This document shows, piece after piece, positions 24,535-36,043 of a DNA stretch of 64,000 nucleotides (the stretch's first letter is position 1; each line of letters begins with the position of its first letter). Origin of the DNA: Candolleomyces eurysporus. Lineage: Eukaryota > Basidiomycota > Agaricomycetes > Agaricales > Psathyrellaceae. Position numbers and translations under genes: made by a program. The notes under the pieces are model-generated. The model was not told the origin of the DNA. It worked only from the letters and a program-made list of their open reading frames with translations, and did not search any database. Where the stretch lies: the NCBI GenBank assembly GCA_027579435.1, contig JANBPK010000759.1, forward strand, positions 1 to 64,000, given 5' to 3'.

Positions 24535-26662
24535 ATGTCGAAGAGAGAGGCAAACGGCGCATTTGGTGTCGCCGAAGGATCACGCCCCAAGCGCCCTCGA
24601 AGGGATGCCGACGACGGGGCGACTTCAGATGGCGGGGACGGTGCCATGTCGGACGAGCAATCGGGCGGCGAGGGAAGTGGAGGTCGTAATGTTGTCAAGG
24701 TGGCCATGGGACCTCAGGAAGTGAAACGGNACGGTCTGCATATATGGCAGACGGTGAAGGACGCGGTCAATAAGGAGTGNGTACAGGGTCTCATTTGATC
24801 CACTACCTCTCATACTAATGCTATTCCAACGTCAGGGGGCGCATCATGTCGTCGATTTTCATGCGAAAACCTAACAAAAGGATGTTCCCTGATTACTACA
24901 TGGTCATCCAGAACCCCATTGGCCTGGAGGACATCAAGGCGAAGATTGAAAAAGGCGGTTACCCGACTCTGGAAGATGTTCGCCAGGATTTTGAACTCTG
25001 CTTCAACAATTCCAAGCAGTATAATATGAAAGACAGCATCATCTGGAAGGATGCGAAGGAGCTGCTGGTGCGTATTGGCCTATGCAGAGTTGCACCCGAT
25101 GGCTGACCATTGCTANAGAAAACTGCGAACAAAGCCTATGCGAAGATTATTCCTCCTGAAAACGGGGAAGAGAAGAAGTCCAAGCCTCCAAGCCTTAACC
25201 GTATGCTCAAGACAAGGCTGCAGAAATTGGTTGACAAGTCAGACGAACAGTACGTGACTATGCTGGTACCATTTGAGCTTTCTAACGTCTTCTCAGTGGT
25301 CGATACCTGGCGACGGAGTTCATGGAGCTACCGTCACGCAAACTGTGGCCGTTCTACTACAAGGAGATCAAGAAGCCGCAGTGCTTTAGCGCTATCTTTG
25401 TANGTTTCNTGTGCCTCCTCCACCGCATGTACTAATGTTCCTCCAGAAAAAGCTTAAGCAGAAGGAATACCAAGGAGCCCCCGATTTCGCAGCTGACGTA
25501 GAGTTAGTGTTCAGCAANGCGATGACTTTCAACCAGGAGCACACTCAAATNTGGGAAGATGCTCTGACATTGAGAGTAAGTCTAACNCTCGGTCCATCGC
25601 TATTTCTCTAATCGGTTTCTAGGGTTTCTTCAGGCAACTAATGTCGGACTTGCCCCCGCCACACTCCCTGCCTCAGTACTCTCAACCTTCTGCCAAAATC
25701 AAGATTAAGCTCCAGAGTGCTAAGCAAGAGCCCGCGCATCCTTCCCTGACATTGAAGGTGCCCGCCGCTGCGAGCAGCGCACCCAAAGCACCGCCTGCAG
25801 CTGCACCACCAGCCATAGCACCCAAAGCACCTCAAGCGTCCCTCCCTGNTAGCGGCCTCGGCCCCGATTCATCCAACTGCTCCAGCTCCTGCGGCCAAGC
25901 GATCTCCTCGCCCACCAGTTACGGTTCTNCCCTCCTCAGCCTGTCATCGCACCTTCCCCGCTAGTGAACTCGGTGACTCCTCAATACCCATCCTCTTCCA
26001 CCATTCCTGCCAACGTCCGGGCAGCTCCCTCACCCGCACCGAGAGCGCCAGCGTTGGTTCCAACGCTATCACAGGTTCTTCAACCAAGCTCCTTGCAAAA
26101 CTCAACGCCGGCGATTGCACCGGCCCCATCTCCTGCCCCACCTTCTAGTCAGTTCCAATTGAAGTCTGTGAAGGTTCAGGTTCAGCCCCAGGGTAGAGTC
26201 ATCTACTTGGATCACACTGATGGTGTCAAGTCGTGGGCTTTGCGAATGTTGCCTGGAGAGACGAGGCTCGTAGTCAGCGACGTGATATTTCTCAATGCAC
26301 ATCATGAAGGTGAAGAGGAAGAAAGCAGCGATGAGGACGAGGAAGAAGACGACGACTATGATGAAGATATGGCCGTCGATACCACACCTACTCGGAACGG
26401 ACGCAAGAAGGGTAAAGGCAGGAGAAGAGGTCGTCCGACAAGGGCATCAACGAGGCAGGCGAATAATGCCAAGGCAAACAAGAAGAAGCCCTCGAAACCA
26501 GGCGAGGTTCAGTTGAAGGTGAACGGGATTATCATAAAGGAGCAGTCAGACCAGTCTGGCGAATGGGACGTCCAGCTACCACTCGGTGCCAGCACATTAG
26601 AGATCGGGGAGGTTGGAGGTTTAATCTGGAAGATTTACGCCGACCGTATGGGAGGGCTGTGA
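24535..26662 (+). CDS. Tandem-bromodomain chromatin remodelling subunit (Rsc4-like)
   Basis: Two adjacent bromodomains, as in Rsc4 of the RSC complex, which binds acetylated histone H3. Introns: 24777-24835, 25068-25118, 25250-25296, 25400-25446 and 25576-25622. Bromodomain 1: SSIFMRKPNKRMFPDYYMVIQ, IGLEDIKAKI, FNNSKQYN. Bromodomain 2: LATEFMELPSRKLWPFYYKEI, FNQEHTQIWEDA. Then a Pro/Ala-rich linker, and a C-terminal part with VKVQVQPQGRVIYLDHTDG, an acidic run (EEEESSDEDEEEDDDY) and a Lys-rich run, ending WKIYADRMGGL. The N-terminus has a likely nuclear signal (RPKRPRRDADD). Ns at 25850 and 25929 each add a base; removing both gives one continuous linker frame. Polybromo-type proteins are the alternative, but only two bromodomains are present. 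Confidence 0.88.
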
Positions 26663-26849
26663 AGCTTTGAAGCGTAATTCTTTATCGTTTCTTGGTCCTT
26701 GTATATCATTTTTCAGTGTATAGTACTAGTAGTAGTCTATAGATTTAATGCGTCAGGTGATGCACGCGCCTCTTTTGATCTTGGCAGTCCGTGAACGCGC
26801 TTTGTCTGTTAGCTTAGACTCAAACCCTACTCTCAAGCCGAGCTTGACC
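26663..26849. promoter_or_regulatory. Short intergenic region, presumed promoter
   Basis: About 190 bp separate the two + genes. No TATA box is obvious. Confidence 0.35.
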
Positions 26850-29377
26850 ATGCGTGGCAGTATTCGGTGTAAGGTTCGTCAGCCTTTCAATTCATACCTC
26901 TGACCCCCCACATCCTGACTTTCTTGCAGTGGTATGACGATGAGGGAAAGATTATTGTTGGTTCGGGATGTAGAAATCGAGACACCTGCACTTACATCCA
27001 CCCTAACGAACCTGGTTGGCCCGACGCAGCAAGGCGCCTTTACGCACGTCCGGTACACACATTTCTCTCATTTTGAAATTCTAAAGCCTGATCCCCGTCT
27101 TTCGACCTGCTAGGAGCCTAATGGGCCTAGGCAAGCGCCATACAAATCGAAGGAAAAACGGAAGGACTTTGACGAATCGTCATGGAAAAGTCCTCAACCG
27201 AGACAAACGCAGAAGAACTTAGGATGGTCTGTTGCTTCCGATAATCCCAAGCACAAGGATTCGGCAGCCTTCAGCTCAGACTCATGGAGAGGCGATCTTG
27301 GTGGCTCTGCCAACACTTCCACAGGTTGGGGAGCTGCCAGTGGGTCTGGAGCGGAACCTGAGAGCAATGGAGGCTGGGGGAGCAGGAAGCAGCCGGGGAG
27401 CAGGAGGTGGTGGCTGGGAAACAGGTGGTGGTGGCTGGGGAACAGGTGGTGGTGGCCGTGGAACAGGAAGTGGCGGCTGGGGAACAGGAGGTGGTGGGGG
27501 AGCAGGAGATGGTGGCTGGGGAGCCTGGGGTACTGACNAAGGACAAGGATAAGGAGGGAGGGGACGATGCCAACGGATGGGATGCCAATGGATGGGGTGC
27601 AGCAATTTCTGAATCAGCCTGGGGCAGTCGATCACAAGAAAAGCCACCCGTTGCTGTACCCTCCAGAAAGCCCAGTTTCAACGCTCCGCAACGTTCCCCG
27701 AATATGGCCATAGACCCGCGTCCCAGGCCCCCACCACAAACGACCCTAGACGCAGGCCCAACATTGGGTTCNACNGCNGTCGAAGCCAAAGGCAAAGGCA
27801 AGGAGAGNNNAGCTCAGAAGCCACTGAATATAGCTATCAGTGAACAAACAACAGCAAGATTAACTGGTGTGGCACCNGCACCTAGGNCTTCTTTACCTAC
27901 TACCACACAACCACAACCCTCACCTACCATACCAATGGGCCCACCTCCTGTACCGCATGCGAAACCAATGCCCCCACCGCCCCTGATCAACCTGGCTGCG
28001 GCGAACAATCACAAAGACACCTTGTTAGCTCAGGCAGGAGCATTGAAGCGCAAGTCCACCGGTGGGCGGCTGAAGGTGGATCCCAAGAANTCCATTTTGA
28101 AGCTCTCGCCTCAAGATAGNATTGACAAATACCGTAGCGTCATCGAGTAAGCTCCCTCTCACTTCCTGTTAACAATGGGCTTATCNCTTTCAAAGACAAA
28201 TTTATCGACTNGTTTACATCCAGTTTNGCCTCAAGAAAGCGAAGGCGACGGAAGAAAATTGGAGGCGAAACAACAACTCGGAACATTATGCAAAGTCCAC
28301 CCAGGGAACAAGGAAGAAGTTGGAGAGTGGGCGAAGAGAAGCTGCTGAGCACACTCAAGACTTGAGGACGCAGAGAGCAGAAAACATTTTCAAACTTTTG
28401 GCTCTTCCAGATNTCCCCTCCCGATCCCATAGGCCGTACGACCCTGATCGNGACAGGGAAAAGATCATGAAGTACATGCTGGAGCTCAGGAATTGGATCA
28501 CCGAGTTGGATTTACCTAAACGCCTCGCAGCATACAGGCAACTTCCGTCGAACCGCTCAGAGACAGCAAAAGACAATGTTGTTGAGCCCTCCTCCCAAAA
28601 GGAAATCATCCCAAGTGTCGTTGACCAGCTAGACACAAGAGTGGATGTCTCTTTCGANGATCTCAATTCNGCGGTCGAAGCCCTTGAAGCACGGGTCATC
28701 AGTGCCGAGGAAAACATATACATGTCTGCCTANACNGTCTCGGACATTGACGACGCAATGGAGGAGTTCCGACAAGGTTTTATGAAGAAGAGGAATGCTG
28801 CGCGGCTGAANAAGTTGTCAGCAGAAGTTACAACCCAGATCCAAGATAGTGCCACCGTNGATGCTGCCCTGCGACAGTCTTTGGATGAAGCTACTGTTGT
28901 GGATGAAAAAATCCAGTCCCTAAAGGCCGCTCTCGAGGACCTGAAAGCGAAGACGAAGTCCCTTAACAAGAGTAATGAAGAGGTGAGAAGCGTGCTATCG
29001 TTATTACAACTTTCCTGGTTGTTGACGTCGAGCATCAGGCAGAACGTATGATTCAGGAAGCCGAAAANAAGCAGGAGGAACGGTCTAACCTCGTCAAGGA
29101 GCTCTCTGANCAGCTGGCAACACTCAGGTTGACTAGGAAGTCTCCTCGGCCTGTCCGTGAAGTAACGATTGACGACATCGCCCCGGAGATTCAGCAGGAG
29201 ATTGTCGATCAAGTGAAAGCACAGTTAAGACCTGTAATGGAGGGCATTGTTGCAGGAACACGTCATGCAGGCGAAGCGCTCAAGGAGGAAGTGGACAAGA
29301 TAGTCAGTCAGGTTATTGAAAAAACGGCAGAGTTGACGGCCACGGCAGAGAGCGTAGTAGCAGAGTCATCATCGTGA
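26850..29377 (+). CDS. CCCH-like zinc finger protein with Gly/Trp-rich repeats and coiled coil
   Basis: ATG at 26850; the first intron (26874-26929) splits MRGSIRCK from WYDDEGKI. The N-terminal motif is C-x14-C-x5-C-x3-H (CKW...GSGCRNRDTCTYIH), resembling a CCCH finger that usually binds RNA. Next come a Gly/Trp-rich repeat block (27366-27530), a Pro-rich linker with PPPPLINLAAANNH, and from about 28200 to the end a long charged coiled coil (for example VSDIDDAMEEFRQGF, DEKIQSLKAALEDLKAKTKS, EIQQEIVDQVKAQLRP). I know no named family with this layout. An N at 27538 is an extra base. A further +1 shift occurs at the G-run 27376-27380 where no N is marked. Either the run is one base too long in the assembly or the gene is broken there. 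Confidence 0.7.
27366..27530 (+). repeat. Coding minisatellite, ~21-nt Gly/Trp repeat
   Basis: Imperfect 21-nt units of the form GGTGGTGGTGGCTGGGGAACA repeat about five times and encode GGGGWGT-type units. The high G content and repeat nature make it prone to slippage and to assembly error. Confidence 0.8.
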
Positions 29378-29477
29378 TATGCACAACCCATTTTTNCGTT
29401 TCTTCATTCCACATATCATTATTGAACCGTCCATATATTCTGTACCACACTATGTAATATTAAATATTAGCACACTA

Positions 29478-31380
29478 TCATACTTGTATACTATTATCAC
29501 GACCTTGCTTTGCACCCAGTGGAACATCGTCGTCTGAGTCGTCCGACTCTGAATAGGGCTCCGGCTCGTATCGAACGTAGCGGTCTGGGGCGTTNATCTC
29601 CTCCAAGTACTGCCTCATTAGATCCTCTCTGTTTATTGAGCGAACTTCATAACCCTCTGAGCCACGCCTGACATGAGCCTGCCCTTGACTGGAATAGGTG
29701 TAATCTTCCTCATCGTACTGTTCCTCGAAGGGACGCTCCTCGTCCTGGACGGCGTGCATCTCACGGTCTTCAAAGTCAGGATGATACGGTGGCAAGTTGT
29801 AAACACCNTCATCCATAACCTTACGCCGTGGCCCAGTACGAGTATTCGTCGGTACNAGNTCGGGATTGAAAGAGCCGTTTTCGTAGGTCCATGGAGATTC
29901 AGGTAAGGGCGCACGTTCGGGCTCGTGCTCCTTGGGAGGCCAAATTTCACCAGGNACTAAATATGGTGTGTCAGAAGAATGCCAAAGTTTGTAATTCAAA
30001 GGCTGAAAGAGTAGACAGAGCTTAGATAGGCAGGGCAGTAATNAATGACACAACTTACGCACAGAGTGACAAGNCNATNATACTTCTGGAATATCCTTGT
30101 CACGCCGAGAAAGCCTCTCCCACTTACCGGTATGAGAAGCAAGNTCGAAGCGTGTTCCGTTTCCNGGCATTGCTTNTGGGAGGCACCACAGNAGTGGGTT
30201 GTCTCCCAATACCGCTTTGATGTTCTTNATTNTACCGAGATCCTAGAGTNGCAAGGATGGATTAGGATTGCNAGCAGGGCCAAGCTTNGTAGATAACGCA
30301 CGTATGGAAACTTGATCTGANACNTTTGGTTAGAGGAAAAACGGNNAGAAAAGANGATCGAGCTCACAGAGTGAATCTGTCCTTTACGGACCATTGTTGC
30401 GACTTTATCCTTCTCCCAACCCTCGATAGTGGTTGAATTTCCCAGAAGATTGAAGAAGTGGTATACGCTACGAAAATGAGNATTGATCGCCTTTTTCAAT
30501 GAGAGAACTTACCTGAAGCCTCCGACTGCGAGCAGCACTGGAACACAGGCAACAAAGTTCATGATGATCAGAATGAGTTCGGTGGTAGAAGGCTCGGCCT
30601 AAAGGGAAATGGATGTAAGTAATGATCGAAATGGGTCGGAGTGGAAGGACGTGCCCAGAAGCTCCCTTGCATGGCATGAAGGACCCGTTTGGTGACCATC
30701 GCAAGGTGGTATGAACAGGCAACATCGACGAAGAAAAGGAATCGAAGGAAATGGCTGTAATTGAAGTGGCCAACACAGTTATTGATCCACGGGCAGTGAT
30801 GATCTGTAGAAAGAGCCAATAAGTATCGNTAATAGCACTCTGTTGTCAGCACCGCCGCATACCCATGCGCAGCACACATCTAAGCGTCTATTGGTCAGTT
30901 AAGCAAGCTAAGGATAGAAGATTGGACAACGAACCTATTGCAGTCCCTACAATGGTGTGTTCTTGGAGGCTTGTAGCACTGGCACATTCTGCAAAAACGA
31001 GGGGCTCCTGTGAGCTTCTTGACCTCATATCCATCCGCATGGGTATCTGGTCTCTGCAGCACTGGTTAGCCGACTACGAACCAAATGCCCTCAAGGGTTG
31101 ACTTGCCCAATTAGGTGGGACCGTTCCAGGATCGGTAACGACGCATAGATAGTAATTGTAGAACAGAATCGCTACAAGAATACTGGAAAGCACTTGTCAA
31201 CGGTAGTTCCATCCAGACTTGACCTGGGACTTACTTGAACGGTGCAAGCAGAGTGACGAGCTCNACAGAGAGCTCACTACCGTACCATGGCCATATAATG
31301 AATATCTGAGATGAATATGAAATGAAGGAGATGAGGCAGAGGACGAGTGTAACGACGAGTCGTCCAAGGATGTAGTGCAT
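29478..31380 (-). CDS. DHHC palmitoyltransferase (Pfa4-like)
   Basis: Membrane S-acyltransferase; yeast Pfa4 acts in the ER on chitin synthase Chs3. ATG at 31380 opens [19 protein letters not shown], and further membrane segments are [15 protein letters not shown] and [15 protein letters not shown]. Then [47 protein letters not shown] and [20 protein letters not shown], the full Cys-rich DHHC domain with zinc ligands. More membrane segments follow, and a long acidic cytosolic tail ends [16 protein letters not shown]. The intron after VPPNW (31054-31106) starts gcaagt, a GC-AG intron. Nine or so exons; the middle ones are crossed by Ns. The VPPNW and tail favour Pfa4 over other DHHC enzymes. 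Its ATG is only 14 bp from that of the opposite gene. Confidence 0.88.
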
Positions 31381-31394
31381 GAGGAGGCCAAGAG

Positions 31395-32564
31395 ATGCCC
31401 GCGCCTGCCACCGATTTCGCGTCGCCAATTCCGGCAGGTCACATGCACCCGAAAATACAGCCAAATACTTCGGGTTCCGTCTTCGCCAACAACGGCGTNA
31501 ACGAGCTCGTNTATCCCTCCAATGTACCGCCTCGCCAGACCGCGCCAGGCCCTTCGCCTAGAGTCGGTGGCCANGGGTGAGGAGCTACTCAACTACTCCT
31601 CCAGAGGCCCAAGGTCAAACCGAGCAGCCAAAATCCTCGGGTACGCATATTCCGTTCCTTCACCCGCCAAACCTTCGGCCTGACGCGAATTGTAGATGGT
31701 GCTCCCCGNANCCAACGCAAGCCCAAGCGAGCTCCCGTGAAGCTAGACACCGGTGCAGCTTATACTGCTAGGGTCAACTCCAACGAAGACAGTCTCGCTG
31801 GCACCCTCCTCCGAGAGACGAAAGCGGGACATGCCGCGCAGGCCATGTCAGATCGTATCGGANANATGGCTGCCAAACGACGCGCTCAGCGCCTCGAAAC
31901 GGAAGTGAAAAGGGCNCAGCAAGCACCAAGACGGCCACCTCAAGTCCAGCCAGCGACCCTCTCCACAAATGAGGGTAATGCCAGCAGCGCACCCGTCCGC
32001 GACCGGACGAGCCATTTCAGGCAGAACAGAGGACAACAACCCAGGAAGGACGGTGCTTCAGGTGGTCGTCCCGACAATAGAAACAATAGAAATTTCAAAT
32101 TTCAAAGAAGAGCCCCCCCTCGAGTGTCAACCGTAAACTTTGCCCCAAAGCGAACGGCACAAACTGAAGACAACTCAGCGGACCTCACCGCCGAAGACCT
32201 CAATTCTAATGTCGAGGAGCCCAACTATCCAGGCCCTTGGGCTGTCTCCCCCGACCTCAGGAACGTCTTCCGAAAGCCTGCCTCCTCGAAGCTTGACATT
32301 GCTTTGTCCAACGTTTCGTCNACAAGCCCTTCGTCCCTCAAGGCCGCGAACCGCANCCTNAGAAGGTTTGCTGGCGATTACTCTGCCTCCGNTCCCAAAC
32401 CATCCCAGGCCCTTTACACCACACCGATCGAAAAGTTGCCTGTGCGCACTCAACTAGAGTTGGCCATGGCTAAAAGCAAGGACCTCGGTATACCGTCTCG
32501 ACAATACCTGTCGAGAGTAGTTGGCAAAGCTATTGGCGAGGTTCCCGCTGGCACGGTAGTATAG
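31395..32564 (+). CDS. Hypothetical basic protein, unrecognised
   Basis: Exons about 31395-31640 and 31696-32564 (gtacgc...tgtag). Start MPAPATDFASPIPAG; an N at 31574 adds a base, and without it the first exon reads through to NRAAKILG. The second exon frame is fixed (KLDTGAAYTARVNSNED... to GEVPAGTVV). Composition is rich in Arg, Gln, Asn and Pro (RDRTSHFRQNRGQQPRKD, NRNNRNFKFQRRAPPR), suggestive of RNA binding or of a mitochondrial ribosome-associated protein, but no domain is recognisable. The C-terminal ~60 residues (ALYTTPIEKLPVRTQLELAM...) look more ordered. An alternative upstream start in another frame (ATG at 31379) would overlap the opposite gene's ATG. Confidence 0.55.
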
Positions 32565-32707
32565 AATCTAATTCGATTATCGTAGATGCTCGTACTGTTT
32601 TCAATAAATCTGTTAATAATGTTACGACTCAAACTTCAAAGCACTACAAAAACGTACAGGAAAAACGAAATGATCTATTGACCCAGAACAAGACAAAATG
32701 TCTAATC
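32565..32707. other. Intergenic, tail-to-tail
   Basis: Short AT-rich region between convergent stops. Confidence 0.5.
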
Positions 32708-35030
32708 CTACCGAAGATTGTCCTCACTTTCAGGAACTGGAGACGAAGAAAATTTAAANGGCCGTANAACTGGAGGGGGGAGCGCTNCGGGAGGAGGTGG
32801 TANGGAAGGAATGCGGGACCATTCTCTCGTAGTCGACCGGCGTCGTTTGACCTCGATCTCTTTCGCCTGTGGCTCAAGGTCGGGTATATCGTGAGCTTCG
32901 TAGCGATCATCGTCCTCTCCGTCCGATCCATCTGGTTCACGTCCAATCAGTGGATATGCAGACGGCGGTGCTTCCACAGTTGGAGGCGGCTGCACTCCCA
33001 TTCCCGCAGGAAGTTCGTACTCGTAGGCATCCTGGTTTGCCAGTATGGAAGGTAGTTTAACACCAAAAGCCATGTTATGTCGGGGAGCCTTTGCCCTGGT
33101 GCCGACGTTACGAAGAGACACCTGCATGAGGATACACGGAGGTTTAGCCTTGGCACCGGCCTTAGGTCCCCGCCTTGAGCTCGTAGTAGACACAGTAACT
33201 TGAGGAGAAGANNNCATAGNAACTTGAGGAGAAGGNGCTGGCGATTGGAAAGGCGCTGGTGACTGGACAGGTGCTGGTGACTGGAAAGGTGCTGGTGACT
33301 GGAAATGCGCTGGTGACTGGAAATGCGCTGTTGACTGGAAATGCGCTGGCGATTGGAACTGAGTCGTAGATATCGACTCGATCGCGGGCAGAGATGGTGC
33401 TCGTCGGGGAGGAGTGTCTCGCATCTCGTCTTCTGGGGCCTGCTTCACCCGCTTCCTCGGCCTGGAGACAAGGGCTTCCTCCTCTTCTTCCTTTTTATGC
33501 TCTACCGCGGGAAACCATGTTGTTTGCAAAGGAGGGGCTAAGGGTATTTCCTCACCCCGGGGCTCAGCAGGAATAATAATTCGCGCAATATGAGGAGCAG
33601 CTGAAGCAACTGGCGGTGCTAGCTCCGATGCCAACGGAGGTGGTGGTGGTGCAGGTGCAGGTGCTGATGCTGCTGGTACGAATGCTGGTGGTGGCGGTAA
33701 TGCAAATGGTGGAAACGATAGTGAGGGTGTTGNTAAATCGGAGACATCCATAATNGTTCCGTTCGTNCCGTGATGTATGGCGCTGAATGGACTCGGCGAA
33801 GAGGACGACGGTGGTGGAGGTGGGGTCGCCAATTCAAACGGGGCTGAAGCAGGGTTCTTCCCTTTCAGAGCCGCGAGGGCGGCGTTCTTCGGAGGCCTCC
33901 CCCTCCTTGGTGGAACAGAAGGAGTTGTACTGAATTTTGAGGAAGCTGGGGACGGGGCTGATACAGCAGAAGGTGTCGATGCTTTTGAACGAATGGGCAA
34001 CTTCAGCTTGGGTTTCTCCGGCTCCTTTGGAATCACTGATATTGCTCGTTCTTCGATCTCCATTTCAACTGGCTGGACCTTGACAGGCGGAGGTGCAATC
34101 GGTGTCGTGGATGCTGTTGCTGCCATTATCGCCGCTTGTTGTGCAGCTAGCGCAGCCGACTTTGCGGCCTTTTTTCCTGTCTTTGTTTCGTCAGGAAGTA
34201 GGGTTCGATACCGCTCGTCGATTCCATGAGCTGCTTTGAGCATCTCTCTCCGCCGTCGTTCCCCTTCTTCATAGGCTGCCGCGCTATCAAGAAGAGCGGC
34301 CGAGTATGTACTGGGCACGCCTCCTTCTTCCGGACCTGGTGGCGGAGGAAAAATATCGGCGGGGAGGGTAAGAAACAACAGACTGTCCATAGTCCTGTAC
34401 TGCTCCATGCGGATTTTTAGCTTGTGATGTTCAGCTCTGAGGGACTCCAGTTCACGAACTCGCGTCCGCTTTTCTGAGTTCTCGTATCGCTTATGGCGCT
34501 TCAAGAAATCCTCGTCGGAATCATGCACAAGACCCTACAAGTCGGACACCAGGTCAACCAGAGAGCGAACCGTCTCAAGACATCTCTCACCATGTCACCT
34601 TCGCGGGGTCGAAAACGGGAATGGACGTCCCCTTCAATAGGCACCACGTCCGGCGTCTGGATGATCTGCTGTTCCCTGAAGCTGCTGATAACGTCCGGTC
34701 GGTTATAAAACTGCTCTTCCACGACATTGTTGACGATCCTGCCTGCGTCGACAGACGACTCTGCATAACCGCTATCCGTCGTCAAGTAGACACAGGTGTC
34801 CGAGGCGAGTAACGTGTGTTGAGTCTCTGCATAAATGGTGGCAATTGAAGGGTTGAGACGCAGGGGTTCCGTGCCAGCCACAGCGAGGGCGCACCTTTAT
34901 ACTTGAGGGCCTCCTGTATCATCAGGTCCACCTCGGAATTTAGTNCCCCCTCCAGTGAAACGCCGGTTCCTCGCTGGTACTTGGCGCCGTTGAAACGGCA
35001 AGTCCGTATGGGCGGACGAAGAAGCTGCAT
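32708..35030 (-). CDS. Proline-rich nuclear protein with AT-hook-like motif, unrecognised
   Basis: ATG at 35030 (MQLLRPPIRTCRFNGAKYQRG). Introns join KYK to ETQHTLLASD and REGDM to GLVHDSDEDF, both GT-AG and in phase. Then a strongly charged helix (FLKRHKRYENSEKRTRVRE), MDSLLFLTLPADIFPPPPG, an Ala-rich helix, an AT-hook-like PPRRGRPPKNAAL, long Pro/Ala/Ser linkers, hexapeptide repeats, and a conserved-looking end region RGPKAGAKAKPPCILMQVSL...KLPSILANQDAYEYELP. The AT-hook, basic clusters and Pro linkers suggest a chromatin-associated role, but I cannot name the family. Ns in 32758-33236 and 33732-33767 affect the linkers only. Confidence 0.65.
33237..33360 (-). repeat. 18-nt coding tandem repeat (FQSPAP/FQSPAH)
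   Basis: Seven consecutive 18-nt units (the last one partial) read on the minus strand as hexapeptides FQSPAP, FQSPAH and FQSTAH within the Pro-rich linker of the AT-hook protein. Unit boundaries are regular and substitutions are few, pointing to recent expansion. Confidence 0.85.
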
Positions 35031-35375
35031 CCATAGTTGCAGATCTAGCTTGGTGTGTTCACTTGCCACCAAATTGCGTAGGTTTCGTCCAGAATTTAGG
35101 TATTCAGTTCGAGGATGAGTATAAAGCGTGTGTCATGAGCTCTCCGCGCCGTTGACGCGTTTGAGGGAGAGTTGAAGGGGAGACGCGAAACCGGCTTGAG
35201 ATTTTAGCTGGGGGTTGTTGAGAATCCTTCGGTGTCCAAAAAGGCACCGCGGTGCCACACTGACATGCCTCTGCCAGCCTGGCTCACGCACACCTTCTCC
35301 TTTCCAGCTTACAGTAGTGATACACAATTAAATTAACCCTATCTCAATAATGGTTTTATATATTTTCTTTATCCA
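35031..35375. promoter_or_regulatory. Intergenic/promoter with 14-bp palindrome
   Basis: Upstream region of the AT-hook gene and 3' flank of the ACT-domain gene. GGCACCGCGGTGCC at 35243-35256 is a perfect palindrome; such sites often bind dimeric factors. No gene supported. Confidence 0.4.
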
Positions 35376-35916
35376 CTATTCAAATACCCATCCATCCGAA
35401 CGAAGTGTTTGAGTGGCCGTTTGTGCCGAGGCTGTGGGTATGAGCACATAGTCTGTGTTCCTGTGATTGAAATTACGTCCTGAATTCACGCTAATGTCAC
35501 GAATAGAGTTACCATGTAGAAAGGGCAAAGACTGGCACTTTCGCCTCTTTAAGAGGCGCAGTGAACGACGCCATGATTCCTGTCAAATCTGAAATCGGGC
35601 GGGAGGTCGTAAGCCTCGGCTAAAACTTCGGTCTTCGACCTCAGCGTATTTGCCTACCATGTTCCATAGGCCCCCTGATCTTAATGCATGTCCAGGTCGC
35701 ATGTTCTCTGCACTTTTCCAAGACCCCATCGTATACCTCACCCACAACCGAAATTTCGTCGTCCGACCTGGTTATCGACAAGAACCCACTCTTGCCAGTT
35801 GCCAGGTCCTCTGAAAGACTAGAGGGAATACCGCCGCTTGCCTCAAATTGAACCACAAAAAACGGGTTCGGCAAGACTAGGAGATGCAACGCAGCGCTCT
35901 GCGATGGTGGAGGCAT
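35376..35916 (-). CDS. Small ACT-domain protein (CASTOR/GATSL-like fold)
   Basis: Exons 35916-35658, 35588-35513 and 35460-35376 give 139 aa with all phases matching. Paired ACT-like halves are visible: FFVVQFEASGGIP, FLSITRSDDEISVVGEV, WTCIKIRGPMEHDLTGIMAS, APLKEAKVPVFALSTWNTDYVLIP. The FALSTWNTDY element is characteristic of amino-acid-sensing ACT proteins, related to the metazoan arginine sensor CASTOR and to small bacterial/fungal homologues. Ligand and partner are unknown. Donor and acceptor sites are canonical, and the ATG at 35914-35916 is the only one that opens the domain. Confidence 0.82.
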
Positions 35917-36043
35917 TCAAGAAACCAGTGTCGACTCACCCCTTGATCTGATCGATATACTGACATTCAGGCAGGAAGGCACCCCATCTGGTACATATTA
36001 GGATACTGTCACTATACACCAGCTAGAATATTTCTCCGGGACC

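Noticed and set aside
27232..27552. Separate Gly-rich ORF in the CCCH gene
   Set aside because: It is the minisatellite read in another frame, not an independent gene.
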